From Ruminiclostridium josui JCM 17888 (GTDB lineage: Bacteria > Bacillota > Clostridia > Acetivibrionales > DSM-1351): a stretch of DNA of 64,000 bases. Shown here one piece after another: positions 49,269 to 58,104 of this stretch. Both the position numbers and the translations under genes were made by a program. The notes under the pieces are model-generated. The model was not told where the DNA came from. It saw only the letters and a list, made by a program, of their open reading frames with translations, and did no database searches. The stretch is from assembly GCF_000526495.1 (NCBI RefSeq), contig NZ_JAGE01000001.1, positions 3,472,501-3,536,500 of the forward strand, in the 5' to 3' direction. How positions within the stretch are numbered: the stretch's first letter is position 1; every line of letters begins with the position of its first letter.

Positions 49269-49316
49269 GTTTACCTGCGATACAATATCGGAATGAAACA
49301 AAAAGAAGGCAGCAGT
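49269..49316 (+). repeat. Right copy of the direct repeat around the R-M cassette
   Basis: Matches 42783-42837 apart from an 8-nt deletion. It lies outside any gene here, so it is a fragment of the nuclease-like gene's 3' end left beyond the cassette. Confidence 0.85.
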
Positions 49317-49427
49317 GCAATAAAGAGATTTTTCGCATATAGTAAAATTGACGGAAAATAGGTGGTATAATTTAACTAGAATACCAGTGGGCATTTATAG
49401 AAACATTGAAAATGTGGAGGGGTCAGC

Positions 49428-51432
49428 ATGAATTATGAGCCAATAATAAATGCAAGGTTTAAAAAAATTCGTAAACAACTTTAATATTATTGAATCAGCA
49501 GATGGAGTAGCTTTTGAGAAGTTTGTAAACAGCAATATTTTAATGTCGCATCAACCTGACATTTTTACTGGGGATGCAGAAATGCTAGATATCATTACAG
49601 TTGGTGGACATAACGATATGGGGATTGATGGGTTAGCAATTAAAGTAAATGGGCTATTTGTTAAGAATATTGATGATGTTGAGGACATAGTAAAAAGGTT
49701 TAGAAAGGCAAATATAGAAATCATATTTATACAATCAAAGTATAAAGCTTTCTTCGACAAAGGTGAGTTTAATAATTTTATTGCGGGGGTACGTGACTTT
49801 CTTAATGATATTCAATTGCAGCCAATGAATGAAAAGATTAAAAGTATGCTAGAAATAAAGGATTATATACTTAGTGATGACATTATCATAATGTGGGAAA
49901 AAAATCCGGCTATAAGGTTATATTATGTAACCATGGGGAAGTGGAATGAAAGTCCTCACCAACTAGGTTTAGCCAAGCAATTTGAAAATGATATTATGGA
50001 AAGGAATACGTTTGAGCTATTGGGAATTCACTTTATTGATAGCGAACTTCTAAAAAAGATATGCGATTCAAATGAAAATAAGTTTGAGATAGCATTAAAC
50101 ACAATTGATACTATGCCACTACCTTTTGTAGAAGATGTTGATAATTCATGTATCGCATTATGTAATGGTAGTGAATATTTAAAACTTCTTACATCTGATG
50201 ATGGGCTCATAAGAAAAACATTGTTTGATGATAATGTCAGAGATTATCAAGGAGATACAGGAATAAATAATGAGATGGAATCTACAATTTTTGCAGATCC
50301 GAATAAATTTGTTTTGTTAAACAATGGATTAACAATAGTTTGTGATGAATATACAACTAGTAACAGAAAAATTATTGTAAAAAACCCACAGGTAGTAAAT
50401 GGTTGTCAAACAAGCCATGTATTATTTGACGCAAATCGAAAAGGTTATAATATAGATAATGTAGCACTAACAATAAAGTTTATAGCAACTAAAAAGCTTG
50501 ATATAACAAATCAAATAGTTAGGGGCACTAACAGACAAAACATAGTTTACGATGTGGCTTTTGAGACAACAAAACAATTCCATAAGGATCTTGAAGAATT
50601 CTTTAACGATTATAGTATTAGCAATGTCAAATTATATTATGAACGCCGAGCAAGGCAATATCAACATAATCCAATGATTAAGCAAAACCAAAAAACTAAT
50701 ATGCGAGCAATAATCCAAGGATTTGTAGGTATGTTTTTATGTAATCCAGAAGTTGCACATAGACATGAATCTAGGCTCATTACCGAGTACCAGAATAAGG
50801 TGTTCTTGGATAATCATTCAAAATTACCATATTACATTACAGCACTTACATATTATAACCTTGAAGATTTATATTTGAAGAATAAATTGGACAAAAAGCT
50901 ATTTTATGCATACAAACATCATTTGGCTATGATATTTAGAGAGGTAGTAGCTGGACAATGTCCCGATATTAATGCAACTAAAGCTATTGATGATTATTGT
51001 AGTGTAATTCAGGAAACATTAAAGTCTGAATATAAAACAGAAATCAATTTTATAAAAGCAGTAGAGATATTTAGTGATTGCAGAAAAGTATGGATAAATG
51101 AATATCAAAGAAGCCAATTCGGTATTAAAGATAATGCAGACTTTACAAAACTCTTGTTAAAATATATTGGAAGCAGGAGTAATACTAATTATACAGAATT
51201 AAAAGAAGACGAAAACTATAGATATACTGGATATGTATTAAATACGATAAAAGACCGGTTTGGAAATGACTGTGGTTTTATTAGTAGGTTGCCAAATAAT
51301 ATATTCTTTCATGCTAATTCAAACAGGGGTTTAAACTTCAACCAATTAAAAGGGAAACGTGTTACATATAAAGTCAATGTAAATCCAAAAGATGGTAGAC
51401 TTTTAGCTGTTGATGTTGAGTTAGCAGGGTAG
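49428..51432 (+). CDS. AIPR-family (abortive infection) protein, N-terminus frameshifted
   Basis: A member of the AIPR family linked to abortive phage infection. VKNPQVVNGCQTSHVLF and VRGTNRQN are the family's core; the N-terminal part GIDGLAIKVNG...IEIIFIQSKYK looks like a PD-(D/E)XK fold. The best start is ATG 49428 after GGAGGGG, but its frame stops after 18 codons. An A7 tract at 49461-49467 has one A too many; removing it joins MNYEPIINARFKK to FVNNFNIIES. The long frame as it stands runs from 49450 (660 residues). Confidence 0.85.
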
Positions 51433-51493
51433 CGAAAAAGAAGAGGCTATCTGTAAATGAATATTACTGGAATACGATATTATTTTTATTATA

Positions 51494-51529
51494 AAGCCTT
51501 AGTATCTAGTCTATGATATTAAGGCTTAA
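51494..51529. terminator. Hairpin between AIPR and SEC-C genes
   Basis: AAGCCTTAGTATC and GATATTAAGGCTT pair with an 8-nt loop; the tail is AT-rich but not a T-run. Confidence 0.5.
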
Positions 51530-51562
51530 TATTAAAATTATAACGGATGATGGGGGTTAGGA

Positions 51563-52393
51563 ATGAGTAAGATAGGAAGGAATGATCCTTGCCCATGCGG
51601 CAGTGGTAAGAAATATAAGCATTGTTGTATAGGGAAAGAACTACCGGAGTTTAATGAGGCTGATAATACAGACCTCTTTAATATAAGTGGTTACGGGTCG
51701 GAAGTTTATGAAAAATCTGAATTGGATAAATTCAGCAGGTTCTATATTGAAACCACGGCAGATGAAAAGTTTGAAGTAAGAAAAGTTGTCGATGGATACA
51801 TTGTTAAAGATATAATTCCGCCAGTTAATACTATGTTGGCTAAGGACTATAAAACGATTGAGTTTAATGATATTCAGCGTCAAAAGCTATTGAAGCATAA
51901 CCCAAACTACGAGCAAATAGATATTGGAAGGCACAATTATTTTGCTGGAATTGTTGAGGGTGGGCATTTCGGTTGGGAGAGAGCAGATGGGGATACAAGT
52001 TCAAGAGGGAAAATAAGTAAGCTGTTTATACGTCAAGCTCTTGGTAATTACATATTGAATGTAAACCTGTTTCCTCCAAAAGCTGAGTACAAATCTGTTG
52101 ATGATTTTATACAGACTGGATTTTCAATATATACCCAAACGAGCAAACTTGATTTTACCAGTAAGGATGGAAAGTTATTCTTTGAGGATAATCAGGTATT
52201 TGCAGTGTTATCCCTTTATGATAAAGATTCTCTAAGCATTGATGACATGTTTAGTCAATCTCCAACAGAATATAACGTTTGCTTCGATGTTGTAATTGGG
52301 AAACCAATATTCATTTTAAAGGTTCAGGGTGAGGGACTTAAGATATCAGTCATTAATGAAAAAGTCATAGATATAACAAGTTTAAAAGTATAA
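51563..52393 (+). CDS. SEC-C motif protein
   Basis: A 276-residue protein opening with the SEC-C zinc motif GRNDPCPCGSGKKYKHCC (residues 5-22), as at the C-terminus of SecA and on many other proteins. The rest is not recognised; it has mixed strands and helices and no catalytic motif I can name. It starts an apparent three-gene operon with a nuclease-like and a coiled-coil protein (gaps 16 nt and overlap 4 nt). SEC-C may bring it to ribosomes or nucleic acid (inference). Confidence 0.8.
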   Translation: MSKIGRNDPCPCGSGKKYKHCCIGKELPEFNEADNTDLFNISGYGSEVYEKSELDKFSRFYIETTADEKFEVRKVVDGYIVKDIIPPVNTMLAKDYKTIEFNDIQRQKLLKHNPNYEQIDIGRHNYFAGIVEGGHFGWERADGDTSSRGKISKLFIRQALGNYILNVNLFPPKAEYKSVDDFIQTGFSIYTQTSKLDFTSKDGKLFFEDNQVFAVLSLYDKDSLSIDDMFSQSPTEYNVCFDVVIGKPIFILKVQGEGLKISVINEKVIDITSLKV

Positions 52394-52409
52394 TGAAGGT
52401 GTTTCTGAG

Positions 52410-52988
52410 ATGGAAAACATTCAGTTTAAAATAGATAGGGTGTTGAAGGACTTCTGGATCAACGTCTTACCAAAAGAATATAACAACGATAATCTTTTGA
52501 AAGAGGATTCCTTAAAGTGCCTCATGTACTATCACCTGAGGACACATTTAAGTGATGCCTGGCTGAACCGGCACAGAATAAGAATATATCCAGAGTTTAT
52601 TCTAACACCGGGAAAGAGAGCGGATATAGCTATAGTTCAATTAATTCCTGCAGCACAAAGAGCAGACAAACATTTGTCGAATTGTGTAGAAAAAGTGTCG
52701 GCAATCATAGAGCTTAAATATAAATCAGCTGATGTAGCTGATGATTTCTATGCAGATGTTAAAAAACTGCATGACTACTCCAAGTTGTTCCCTGACAGTC
52801 AACTATATGCAGGGTTTATTCATGAAGAACGTTACAATGATGCAAACTGTTCATGGTTTGATGGCAGACAAACCAGTAAATGGGCAAAAGGTAGAGTTGC
52901 AGAAATGCTGGGGTACTGGGATGAAGCAACTGACAGCTTCACCACTAAGGTAATAGCATACAATGAAAATAAGGAGGCTGCTATATGA
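52410..52988 (+). CDS. PD-(D/E)XK nuclease-like protein
   Basis: A 192-residue protein with GKRADIAIVQL (Asp) and SAIIELKYKS (E-x-K), about residues 68-110, the core of a PD-(D/E)XK nuclease. HLRTHLSDAWL before it fits the family's leading helix. It overlaps the next gene by ATGA. Probably the effector of the operon, but its target is unknown. Confidence 0.75.
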   Translation: MENIQFKIDRVLKDFWINVLPKEYNNDNLLKEDSLKCLMYYHLRTHLSDAWLNRHRIRIYPEFILTPGKRADIAIVQLIPAAQRADKHLSNCVEKVSAIIELKYKSADVADDFYADVKKLHDYSKLFPDSQLYAGFIHEERYNDANCSWFDGRQTSKWAKGRVAEMLGYWDEATDSFTTKVIAYNENKEAAI

Positions 52989-53593
52989 GTAATGAGGACA
53001 TATTAAAGGGTTTAGGTACTGGAGAAGGTAGAATACAGGACATGTTAAAGGATTCAAGTGCTGGAGGGTGTAGAATACAGGATATGCTGAATGATTCAAG
53101 TCTTAAGTCTGCTGCGGAGATGTTAAAGGCAAATAGCCCAAGTTTACAGGATCAATTACAAGATATAGCATCAAAGAATCATGAGTATGTATATATGCCG
53201 GAAATAAAAACACCGGATTTCAGTTCAGCTCTTGCAAGCATTCATAAAAAGAATCAGGAGCGAGAGGAAAGAGAGATAATTAGGACTGAAAACTCTTCAA
53301 AATCCGTTTCATTACAAGAAGAACTAGTTAAGCAACAAAAAGAAATGATAGATATTTTAAAGACTAGAATAGATGCAGCAAACCATACTTTAGACTTATT
53401 ATTAAATTCATTAGGCGCAAACGCACAAAAGACTCAGGAGGAATTAATTGAAAATGGGAGACTCCTTGGGGAATTAAGAGTTCTATTAGAAACAGATAAA
53501 AACGGTAATTCTATCAGGTCGTTCTTTAAAGATCATACAATAGAAGGTTTATCATTAGTGGCTCAGCTTTTAAGTATGATACTTTCTAAATAA
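52985..53593 (+). CDS. Coiled-coil protein with N-terminal RIQDML repeats
   Basis: A 202-residue protein. Two repeats, GRIQDMLKDSS and CRIQDMLNDSS, start it; the DNA is repeated too (about 53027-53062 and 53065-53101). A long coiled coil (LQEELVKQQKEMIDILKTRIDAANHTLDLLLNSL) fills residues 105-165. The last 18 residues are hydrophobic and amphipathic. Not recognised. It may link or anchor the nuclease encoded just before it. Confidence 0.65.
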   Translation: MSNEDILKGLGTGEGRIQDMLKDSSAGGCRIQDMLNDSSLKSAAEMLKANSPSLQDQLQDIASKNHEYVYMPEIKTPDFSSALASIHKKNQEREEREIIRTENSSKSVSLQEELVKQQKEMIDILKTRIDAANHTLDLLLNSLGANAQKTQEELIENGRLLGELRVLLETDKNGNSIRSFFKDHTIEGLSLVAQLLSMILSK

Positions 53594-53742
53594 AATACGA
53601 ACGTTTATAAGTGAATCAGTTTCCAGCTGCACCTTGTGGCTGGTTTCTTATTATGTTAAGGTAAATCAATTTATTGAGAATACAACCTATACAAATGACA
53701 GTATTGCTGGGTTTGAGTAAAGTTTATTGATAGAAATTTTTG

Positions 53743-53771
53743 TTGTCAATTTTGAAAAATTCCGATATAAT
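53743..53771 (+). promoter_or_regulatory. Promoter of a second orphan RNA
   Basis: TTGTCA, a 17-nt spacer, perfect TATAAT. Confidence 0.82.
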
Positions 53772-53777
53772 TTTGAT

Positions 53778-53935
53778 GTGAAAGTGTTGGAAATAGTGGA
53801 TTTCAGAGACGTTTGAAGAAAATTGAAGTCACTGGGGCAGTATAGCAAATCAATAATCTAAGCATTAAAGATTGAAAAGTCATATAGTGAAAAATGAGGG
53901 TTGCTTATTAATTTAAGCAGCCCTCCTGTATTTTT
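53778..53935 (+). ncRNA. Candidate small RNA
   Basis: A transcript of about 150 nt between a strong promoter (53743-53771) and a terminator (53896-53935). There is no frame with a ribosome site: the only early frame (GTG 53778, 12 codons) lacks one. It lies between the defence operon and the DUF4314 operon. Not recognised; a control RNA is the natural guess. Confidence 0.55.
53896..53935 (+). terminator. Terminator of the second orphan RNA
   Basis: GAGGGTTGCTT, 8-nt loop, AAGCAGCCCTC (one G-U), followed by a T-rich tail. Confidence 0.82.
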
Positions 53936-53989
53936 ATGGAATGTTTAGAGTACCGGGTAAAAAGCGTTAGGTGAAGGAGGGATAACAGG

Positions 53990-54253
53990 ATGGGAGTTGA
54001 TATGTTAAGAATGGATTCACAATCTCGAGCTGCAATTATTGATAAATTGAAACGGGAATATCCTATAGGAACTCGAGTAGAACTTATAAAAATGGATGAC
54101 CCTTATCCCTATAGGAAAATGCCTGTGGGGTTACAAGGAACAGTGACAGGTATAGATGATATTGGGACAATCTTTGTAGCTTGGAATAATGGCAGTACTT
54201 TAGGTGTTGTCTATGGTGAAGATAAGATAAGAAAGGTAGAGAATCATGTTTAG
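53990..54253 (+). CDS. DUF4314-family protein
   Basis: An 87-residue protein. YPIGTRVELIKMDDPYPYRKMPVGLQGTV followed by GIDDIGTIFVAWNNGSTLGVVYGEDK is the DUF4314 pattern, a small beta-barrel-like domain frequent in integrative elements and phages of Firmicutes. Function unknown. Starts after AAGGAGGG; overlaps the following gene by 8 nt. Confidence 0.9.
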   Translation: MGVDMLRMDSQSRAAIIDKLKREYPIGTRVELIKMDDPYPYRKMPVGLQGTVTGIDDIGTIFVAWNNGSTLGVVYGEDKIRKVENHV

Positions 54254-54518
54254 TTTAGGCAGAATTGTTTATACGCAGGGGGTAGCTGCTAAGATAGAAG
54301 ATCAGACACTAACAAAACTTGATTTGCTGCAATTAATATTCAGGCACAAATCCGGTGACTGGGGTAATCTATGTCAGGAAGATAAAGATACCAATAGTTA
54401 TGCTGTGAAACATAATGAAAGGATTTTTTCATCGTACATTATAAACGGCATAAAGCTCTATGTAATTACTGAATGGGATAGAAGCATTACAACAGTGTTG
54501 CTACCTCAGGAGTATTAG
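54246..54518 (+). CDS. Small protein common in mobile elements, unknown
   Basis: A 90-residue protein (FSLGRIVYTQGVAAKIED ... HKSGDWGNLCQEDKDTNSYAVKHNERIFSSY ... ITEWDRSITTVLLPQEY). I recall very similar small proteins in Firmicutes ICEs and plasmids, but not a proven function. It is coupled to the DUF4314 gene by overlap. Confidence 0.8.
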   Translation: MFSLGRIVYTQGVAAKIEDQTLTKLDLLQLIFRHKSGDWGNLCQEDKDTNSYAVKHNERIFSSYIINGIKLYVITEWDRSITTVLLPQEY

Positions 54519-54539
54519 CTAAAGGCAGGTGAACATTAA

Positions 54540-54953
54540 GTGAACGACAATAAGGACGCTGAAGATATTCTATTTGAGGAGCTAGAAGGTTCAAAAGAAA
54601 TTGTCAACATCATTAGAGTTGAAGAAGAATTATTATGTAAAGGAACTCTAGTTTGTGAGGAATCACGTATTGAAAACAAGTCTTTTGAAGAAGAGCTTGA
54701 TTGTGAGGCAGAGATTGATATCTACATTATTAAAAGCATTGTAAATGATGTAGATACAGTACAGTTACTTAATGAAATTATATGTAATATTCAGGCATGT
54801 TTTACCGGAAATCATTCAAGTATTACTACTTCCACCTTACAAGACATTGAGTTTAACGCCATAAACAATAGATTATATTTGACAACTTTAAATTCTATAT
54901 ATGTATTCAAGGTTAATGAATGGTTATTAAGCGCATTTCCCACAAAAACATAG
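54540..54953 (+). CDS. Acidic hypothetical protein
   Basis: A 137-residue acidic protein (many E and D in the first 60 residues), soluble. Not recognised. GTG start after AGGTG. In the same operon as the DUF4314 gene. Confidence 0.6.
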   Translation: MNDNKDAEDILFEELEGSKEIVNIIRVEEELLCKGTLVCEESRIENKSFEEELDCEAEIDIYIIKSIVNDVDTVQLLNEIICNIQACFTGNHSSITTSTLQDIEFNAINNRLYLTTLNSIYVFKVNEWLLSAFPTKT

Positions 54954-54976
54954 AAGAAGGGAGGTATCGGTCAGAT

Positions 54977-55672
54977 ATGGTAAATTTCAAGGAACTTGAT
55001 AGGATTGAGCTTTCCATAAATGAGCTGTTCAGGCTCTTTGACTGGCGTGATAAAAATAAAGCACTGGTAAATAACTATAAACAGGTCATTCCAGAGGGCA
55101 TAGTTGAAGTTAAAGGTGGCATGACCATTTATTTTAAGTTCCTTAATGAAACTATAACTGTTTATGAAGCATACACTGAGGGGCAAACTGTTTGTAAGCT
55201 TAAAACAGAGCGTTTAGGCGGGCACTATAGGGTCTTAGAGAGCTGGATTAATCAAGAGATGGTTACGGCTTTCAAAATTTTTGATACTAGCTTTGATGAA
55301 TTGGATCTTATAGCTGATACCTGTACAACAATCTCCTCAGTGATGACCTATTTGGAGCATTTCAAAAGTGAAGTCATAATCAGGCAACAACCAATTTCTA
55401 TGACTAATACTCAGAGACGAAAGGCCATATGGCATAATAAGCAAAATAATGTAGCTAAGCTTATAAAGCTTCAACGAACAATATATAAGATTCCTGATGG
55501 TGCCAGGCATACCAATCCTGATAAACTTCCAAGACAAAAGCATACAGATAGTTGGGGAGTTCGTGGACATCAAAGACATTTAAGGGATGGCAAAGTAGTA
55601 TGGGTTAAGCCATATACAAAAGGGAATGGAGCGGTTAAGAAACATAAGATTTACAAAATTGATGACATATAA
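54977..55672 (+). CDS. Hypothetical mobile-element protein with basic C-terminus
   Basis: A protein of about 231 residues. The C-terminal segment GVRGHQRHLRDGKVVWVKPYTKGN resembles ends of phage and ICE proteins of unknown role; it is basic and may bind nucleic acid. I place the start at ATG 54977 after GGGAGG; a longer in-frame start at 54920 overlaps the previous gene. Followed by a hairpin terminator. Confidence 0.65.
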   Translation: MVNFKELDRIELSINELFRLFDWRDKNKALVNNYKQVIPEGIVEVKGGMTIYFKFLNETITVYEAYTEGQTVCKLKTERLGGHYRVLESWINQEMVTAFKIFDTSFDELDLIADTCTTISSVMTYLEHFKSEVIIRQQPISMTNTQRRKAIWHNKQNNVAKLIKLQRTIYKIPDGARHTNPDKLPRQKHTDSWGVRGHQRHLRDGKVVWVKPYTKGNGAVKKHKIYKIDDI

Positions 55673-55676
55673 ATAG

Positions 55677-55720
55677 CTGAACCACAAGCGAAAACTTGTG
55701 ATTCAGCTATATTTTTAAGG
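55677..55720 (+). terminator. Terminator after the DUF4314 operon
   Basis: GCTGAACCACAAG, short loop, CTTGTGATTCAGC, then a T-rich tail. Confidence 0.8.
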
Positions 55721-55833
55721 TCATAGATATTCAACTGTAATAAAATAAGCATCCTATTGTGAGGTTGATATCGAGATATGGAGGTGATATAAGCAGCAAT
55801 TGTAAAATGTTAGGAAGAAAGGAGGAGGTGTGG

Positions 55834-55998
55834 TTGAGCCATCCGCAATGGTGCGGTAAAGCATGTGGCGAATGTACAAGCAGCTGTTTACTTGACGAAT
55901 CAATACCCTGTTCACCCGATTGTGAAGGGTTAAATCAAGTAACAGGAGAACCGGACTCAATTTATTGTAAGAGTTGTGAGGCAATTACAGGTAAGTAA
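55834..55998 (+). CDS. Small cysteine-rich protein
   Basis: A protein of about 54 residues with nine cysteines (CGKACGECTSSC, CSPDCEGL, YCKSCEA), a probable zinc- or cluster-binding fold. TTG 55834 follows GGAGGAGG; an in-frame start at 55759 is less likely. Similar cysteine-rich small proteins occur in ICEs. Function unknown. Confidence 0.65.
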   Translation: MSHPQWCGKACGECTSSCLLDESIPCSPDCEGLNQVTGEPDSIYCKSCEAITGK

Positions 55999-56026
55999 AA
56001 AAATAAGCGTTAGGGAGGTCGTATCT

Positions 56027-56686
56027 ATGATACAGACAAATAAAGTTGTACCGTTGATGAAAGAACTAATATATCACATTCATGCTGAGGATTCAGATAA
56101 TATTTCTATGCTCAAGGCGGTTGTAAAGGTGCAAAAGGTAATGTTGGATGCAGCGGCAGATATGCTTGAGAGTAAGGCTTATAATGACTGTAATATTTAT
56201 TTACTACAGGATATGATAAAGTATAATGCAGTTATTTTAAAAGCATACAATTTACTATTTGACACAATGAAGATTACAAATATCAGCAACGAGGAAAAGG
56301 ACACCATATTAAGCATGATTGCGGACATGAATGATATTGATGATGGAAATGAAATTGTAGAGTTACTCAATGAATTTTATGGAATGCACCAGCAAGAGCC
56401 AGCGGAAACAGTACAAACTATTGATGAAATGGTAGAAGAGTTTGCCGAGGCAATATCAAAGATACAAATACCTGATGATATGTTGGTAAATGACGTTCCT
56501 GAAGGAGAAGTAACCTCAAGTGAGCCTCAGGCTGAAAATGTTCAAGTTGATGAAACTGTTATTGATGAAAGTAAGACAGCTGTTGAAAATTGTGGAGCAT
56601 CGGAAGAAGCTGAATCAAGCGAAATACCTAAGGACTCTAAGTCAGCCAAGAAATCAACAGGAAAAAACCGATCAACAAAGAAATAA
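56027..56686 (+). CDS. Hypothetical protein with acidic middle and lysine-rich tail
   Basis: About 219 residues from ATG 56027 (after AGGGAGG). The first half is helical (LKAVVKVQKVMLDAAADMLESKAY); the second half is low-complexity and acidic, ending SAKKSTGKNRSTKK, which could bind DNA. Not recognised. It follows the cysteine-rich gene. Confidence 0.6.
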   Translation: MIQTNKVVPLMKELIYHIHAEDSDNISMLKAVVKVQKVMLDAAADMLESKAYNDCNIYLLQDMIKYNAVILKAYNLLFDTMKITNISNEEKDTILSMIADMNDIDDGNEIVELLNEFYGMHQQEPAETVQTIDEMVEEFAEAISKIQIPDDMLVNDVPEGEVTSSEPQAENVQVDETVIDESKTAVENCGASEEAESSEIPKDSKSAKKSTGKNRSTKK

Positions 56687-56699
56687 GGCTTGCATTCAT

Positions 56700-56735
56700 T
56701 GAAAAAGGCTCTTTGTTTACCGGAGCCTTTTTCTT
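56700..56735 (+). terminator. Terminator after the lysine-tailed protein
   Basis: AAAAAGGCTC, loop with TTTGTTTACC, GGAGCCTTTTTC. Confidence 0.8.
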
Positions 56736-57108
56736 ATGGGGAAACCCATATTAATTAGGGAATTTACAGGAATTAATCTTTTAATATCATTGTATTAGCA
56801 GCATTATTTATTTTAGTAATTTAGCAGGTGTTCAAAAGATAAAAGCAGTTATTAAGCAGAGATAAGTTACCATCATGTTGAACTATTTGAAGGCTAAAGT
56901 TGATAAGTTAATGAATGTAAGCTATTTTTCTAACTACATATATGAAAAATAGGGGTAGCAGTTGATTAAAAAAGCTATAGCAGTTAATATGGATTTTTAA
57001 TTTCAAAATAAAAAATAGTATGATGGGATTGAAATAAATGGTTTATATACCGATATAAGTATGTGGAGGACTTGTAATAAAATAGTTCTTATAGTTAAAG
57101 GAGGGAGC
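56736..57108. other. AT-rich gap
   Basis: About 370 nt with no gene seen. A 16-codon in-frame extension of the next gene (from 57061) has no ribosome site and is not counted. Confidence 0.35.
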
Positions 57109-57510
57109 ATGGATAATATAAGATCATATAAAAGGGGTTTAGATTTCCCCAATGAAGGGTTTATACAAGATTCTATTGAAAAATATTTCATTAAATTGGG
57201 GTATAAGCAGCTAAATGAAAAGTTTTCTGACTTTGCATGTGTCAATTCAAACACTGAAGAAAAATGGATTATAGAAGCAAAGGGAAAGACAAAAGCAATA
57301 GGCCTAGATTTTAGAACATGTTTAGGTCAGCTAATTCAAAGAATGGATTCTAGAGATACCCATTATGGAATTGCAGTACCAAATCTTACTCAATATATCA
57401 ATCAATGCAGAATGGTAAAACGATGGATACGTAATGAATTAAATTTATACTGGTTATTTGTAGATAAATACGGAAATGTGGAAGTGTTTGAACCTGACAA
57501 AGAACTTTAA
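57109..57510 (+). CDS. Small PD-(D/E)XK nuclease-like protein
   Basis: A protein of about 133 residues from ATG 57109 (after AAAGGAGGGAG). FSDFACVN (Asp) and KWIIEAKGKT (E-A-K), about residues 42-65, are a PD-(D/E)XK core; YGIAVPNL follows. The 5' end of a second copy is found as a remnant at 59288-59372. Possibly a nuclease of the element or its defence set. Confidence 0.72.
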   Translation: MDNIRSYKRGLDFPNEGFIQDSIEKYFIKLGYKQLNEKFSDFACVNSNTEEKWIIEAKGKTKAIGLDFRTCLGQLIQRMDSRDTHYGIAVPNLTQYINQCRMVKRWIRNELNLYWLFVDKYGNVEVFEPDKEL

Positions 57511-57560
57511 TATAGTATAACCAGCAACCTCGATTGGTAGATAGGTAAAAGATTGGCTCT

Positions 57561-57580
57561 GTGAGTGGTTTAACACTCAC
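57561..57580. repeat. Perfect inverted repeat
   Basis: GTGAGTG, 6 nt, CACTCAC between convergent genes. There is no T-run; it could be a weak terminator or a protein site. Confidence 0.45.
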
Positions 57581-57606
57581 AGGAGGCAGTTAATTTGAGG
57601 ATAATA

Positions 57607-57948
57607 CTATTTTGGTTCTTGTTCACTAATCAGAAGTTCAATAAATTTAGAAATCAGGCGGACATTTTTATCATTGCATTTTGCAAGTAACCTCGCAATA
57701 TTGTCATTTATGTACTCTCTGGAAGAGTAGGTAAAGACGCTGTCTACAAGTAAAAAGTCAGGTGTAACATCAAGAGCATTACAGATTTTAACCAGTGTTT
57801 CAAGACTGGGTATCGAATGATTGCGCTCAATGTTACTAATATAATTGTTTGATAAGCCTGTAATCTCTGCAAGCTGTTCCTGTGTTAGACATTTATTTTC
57901 ACGTGCATTTTTAATTCTAACTCCAAGCATTTTATAATCTATATTCAT
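57607..57948 (-). CDS. XRE-family transcriptional regulator
   Basis: A protein of about 113 residues from ATG 57948. The helix-turn-helix (LTQEQLAEITGLSNNYISNIERN, about residues 21-43) is of the Cro/C1 type with a following helical domain. It is transcribed away from an SLH-domain gene. A perfect 16-bp palindrome lies between the two, the probable operator of this protein. Confidence 0.9.
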   Translation of the reverse strand: MNIDYKMLGVRIKNARENKCLTQEQLAEITGLSNNYISNIERNHSIPSLETLVKICNALDVTPDFLLVDSVFTYSSREYINDNIARLLAKCNDKNVRLISKFIELLISEQEPK

Positions 57949-58001
57949 TATCATCACCGAATAAACTTTATCAATTATTGCTTGAAGGATAAACAAACTG
58001 T

Positions 58002-58017
58002 AAGTGTAATTACACTT
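58002..58017. promoter_or_regulatory. 16-bp palindromic operator
   Basis: AAGTGTAATTACACTT is a perfect palindrome. It overlaps the first bases of the -35 box of the SLH gene (58016-58021) and lies 54 nt upstream of the XRE start. A bound regulator would block that promoter (inference). Confidence 0.7.
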
Positions 58018-58044
58018 GAGGTTAGAATCAACTTTTTATATAAT
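58016..58044 (+). promoter_or_regulatory. Promoter of the SLH-domain gene
   Basis: TTGAGG, a 17-nt spacer, TATAAT, 60 nt before the ATG. Confidence 0.8.
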
Positions 58045-58104
58045 AGAAATAAATTTTGGAAAGAAATTCTATAGGTTTATATCCTTATCGGTGGAGGGGA
58101 AAAA

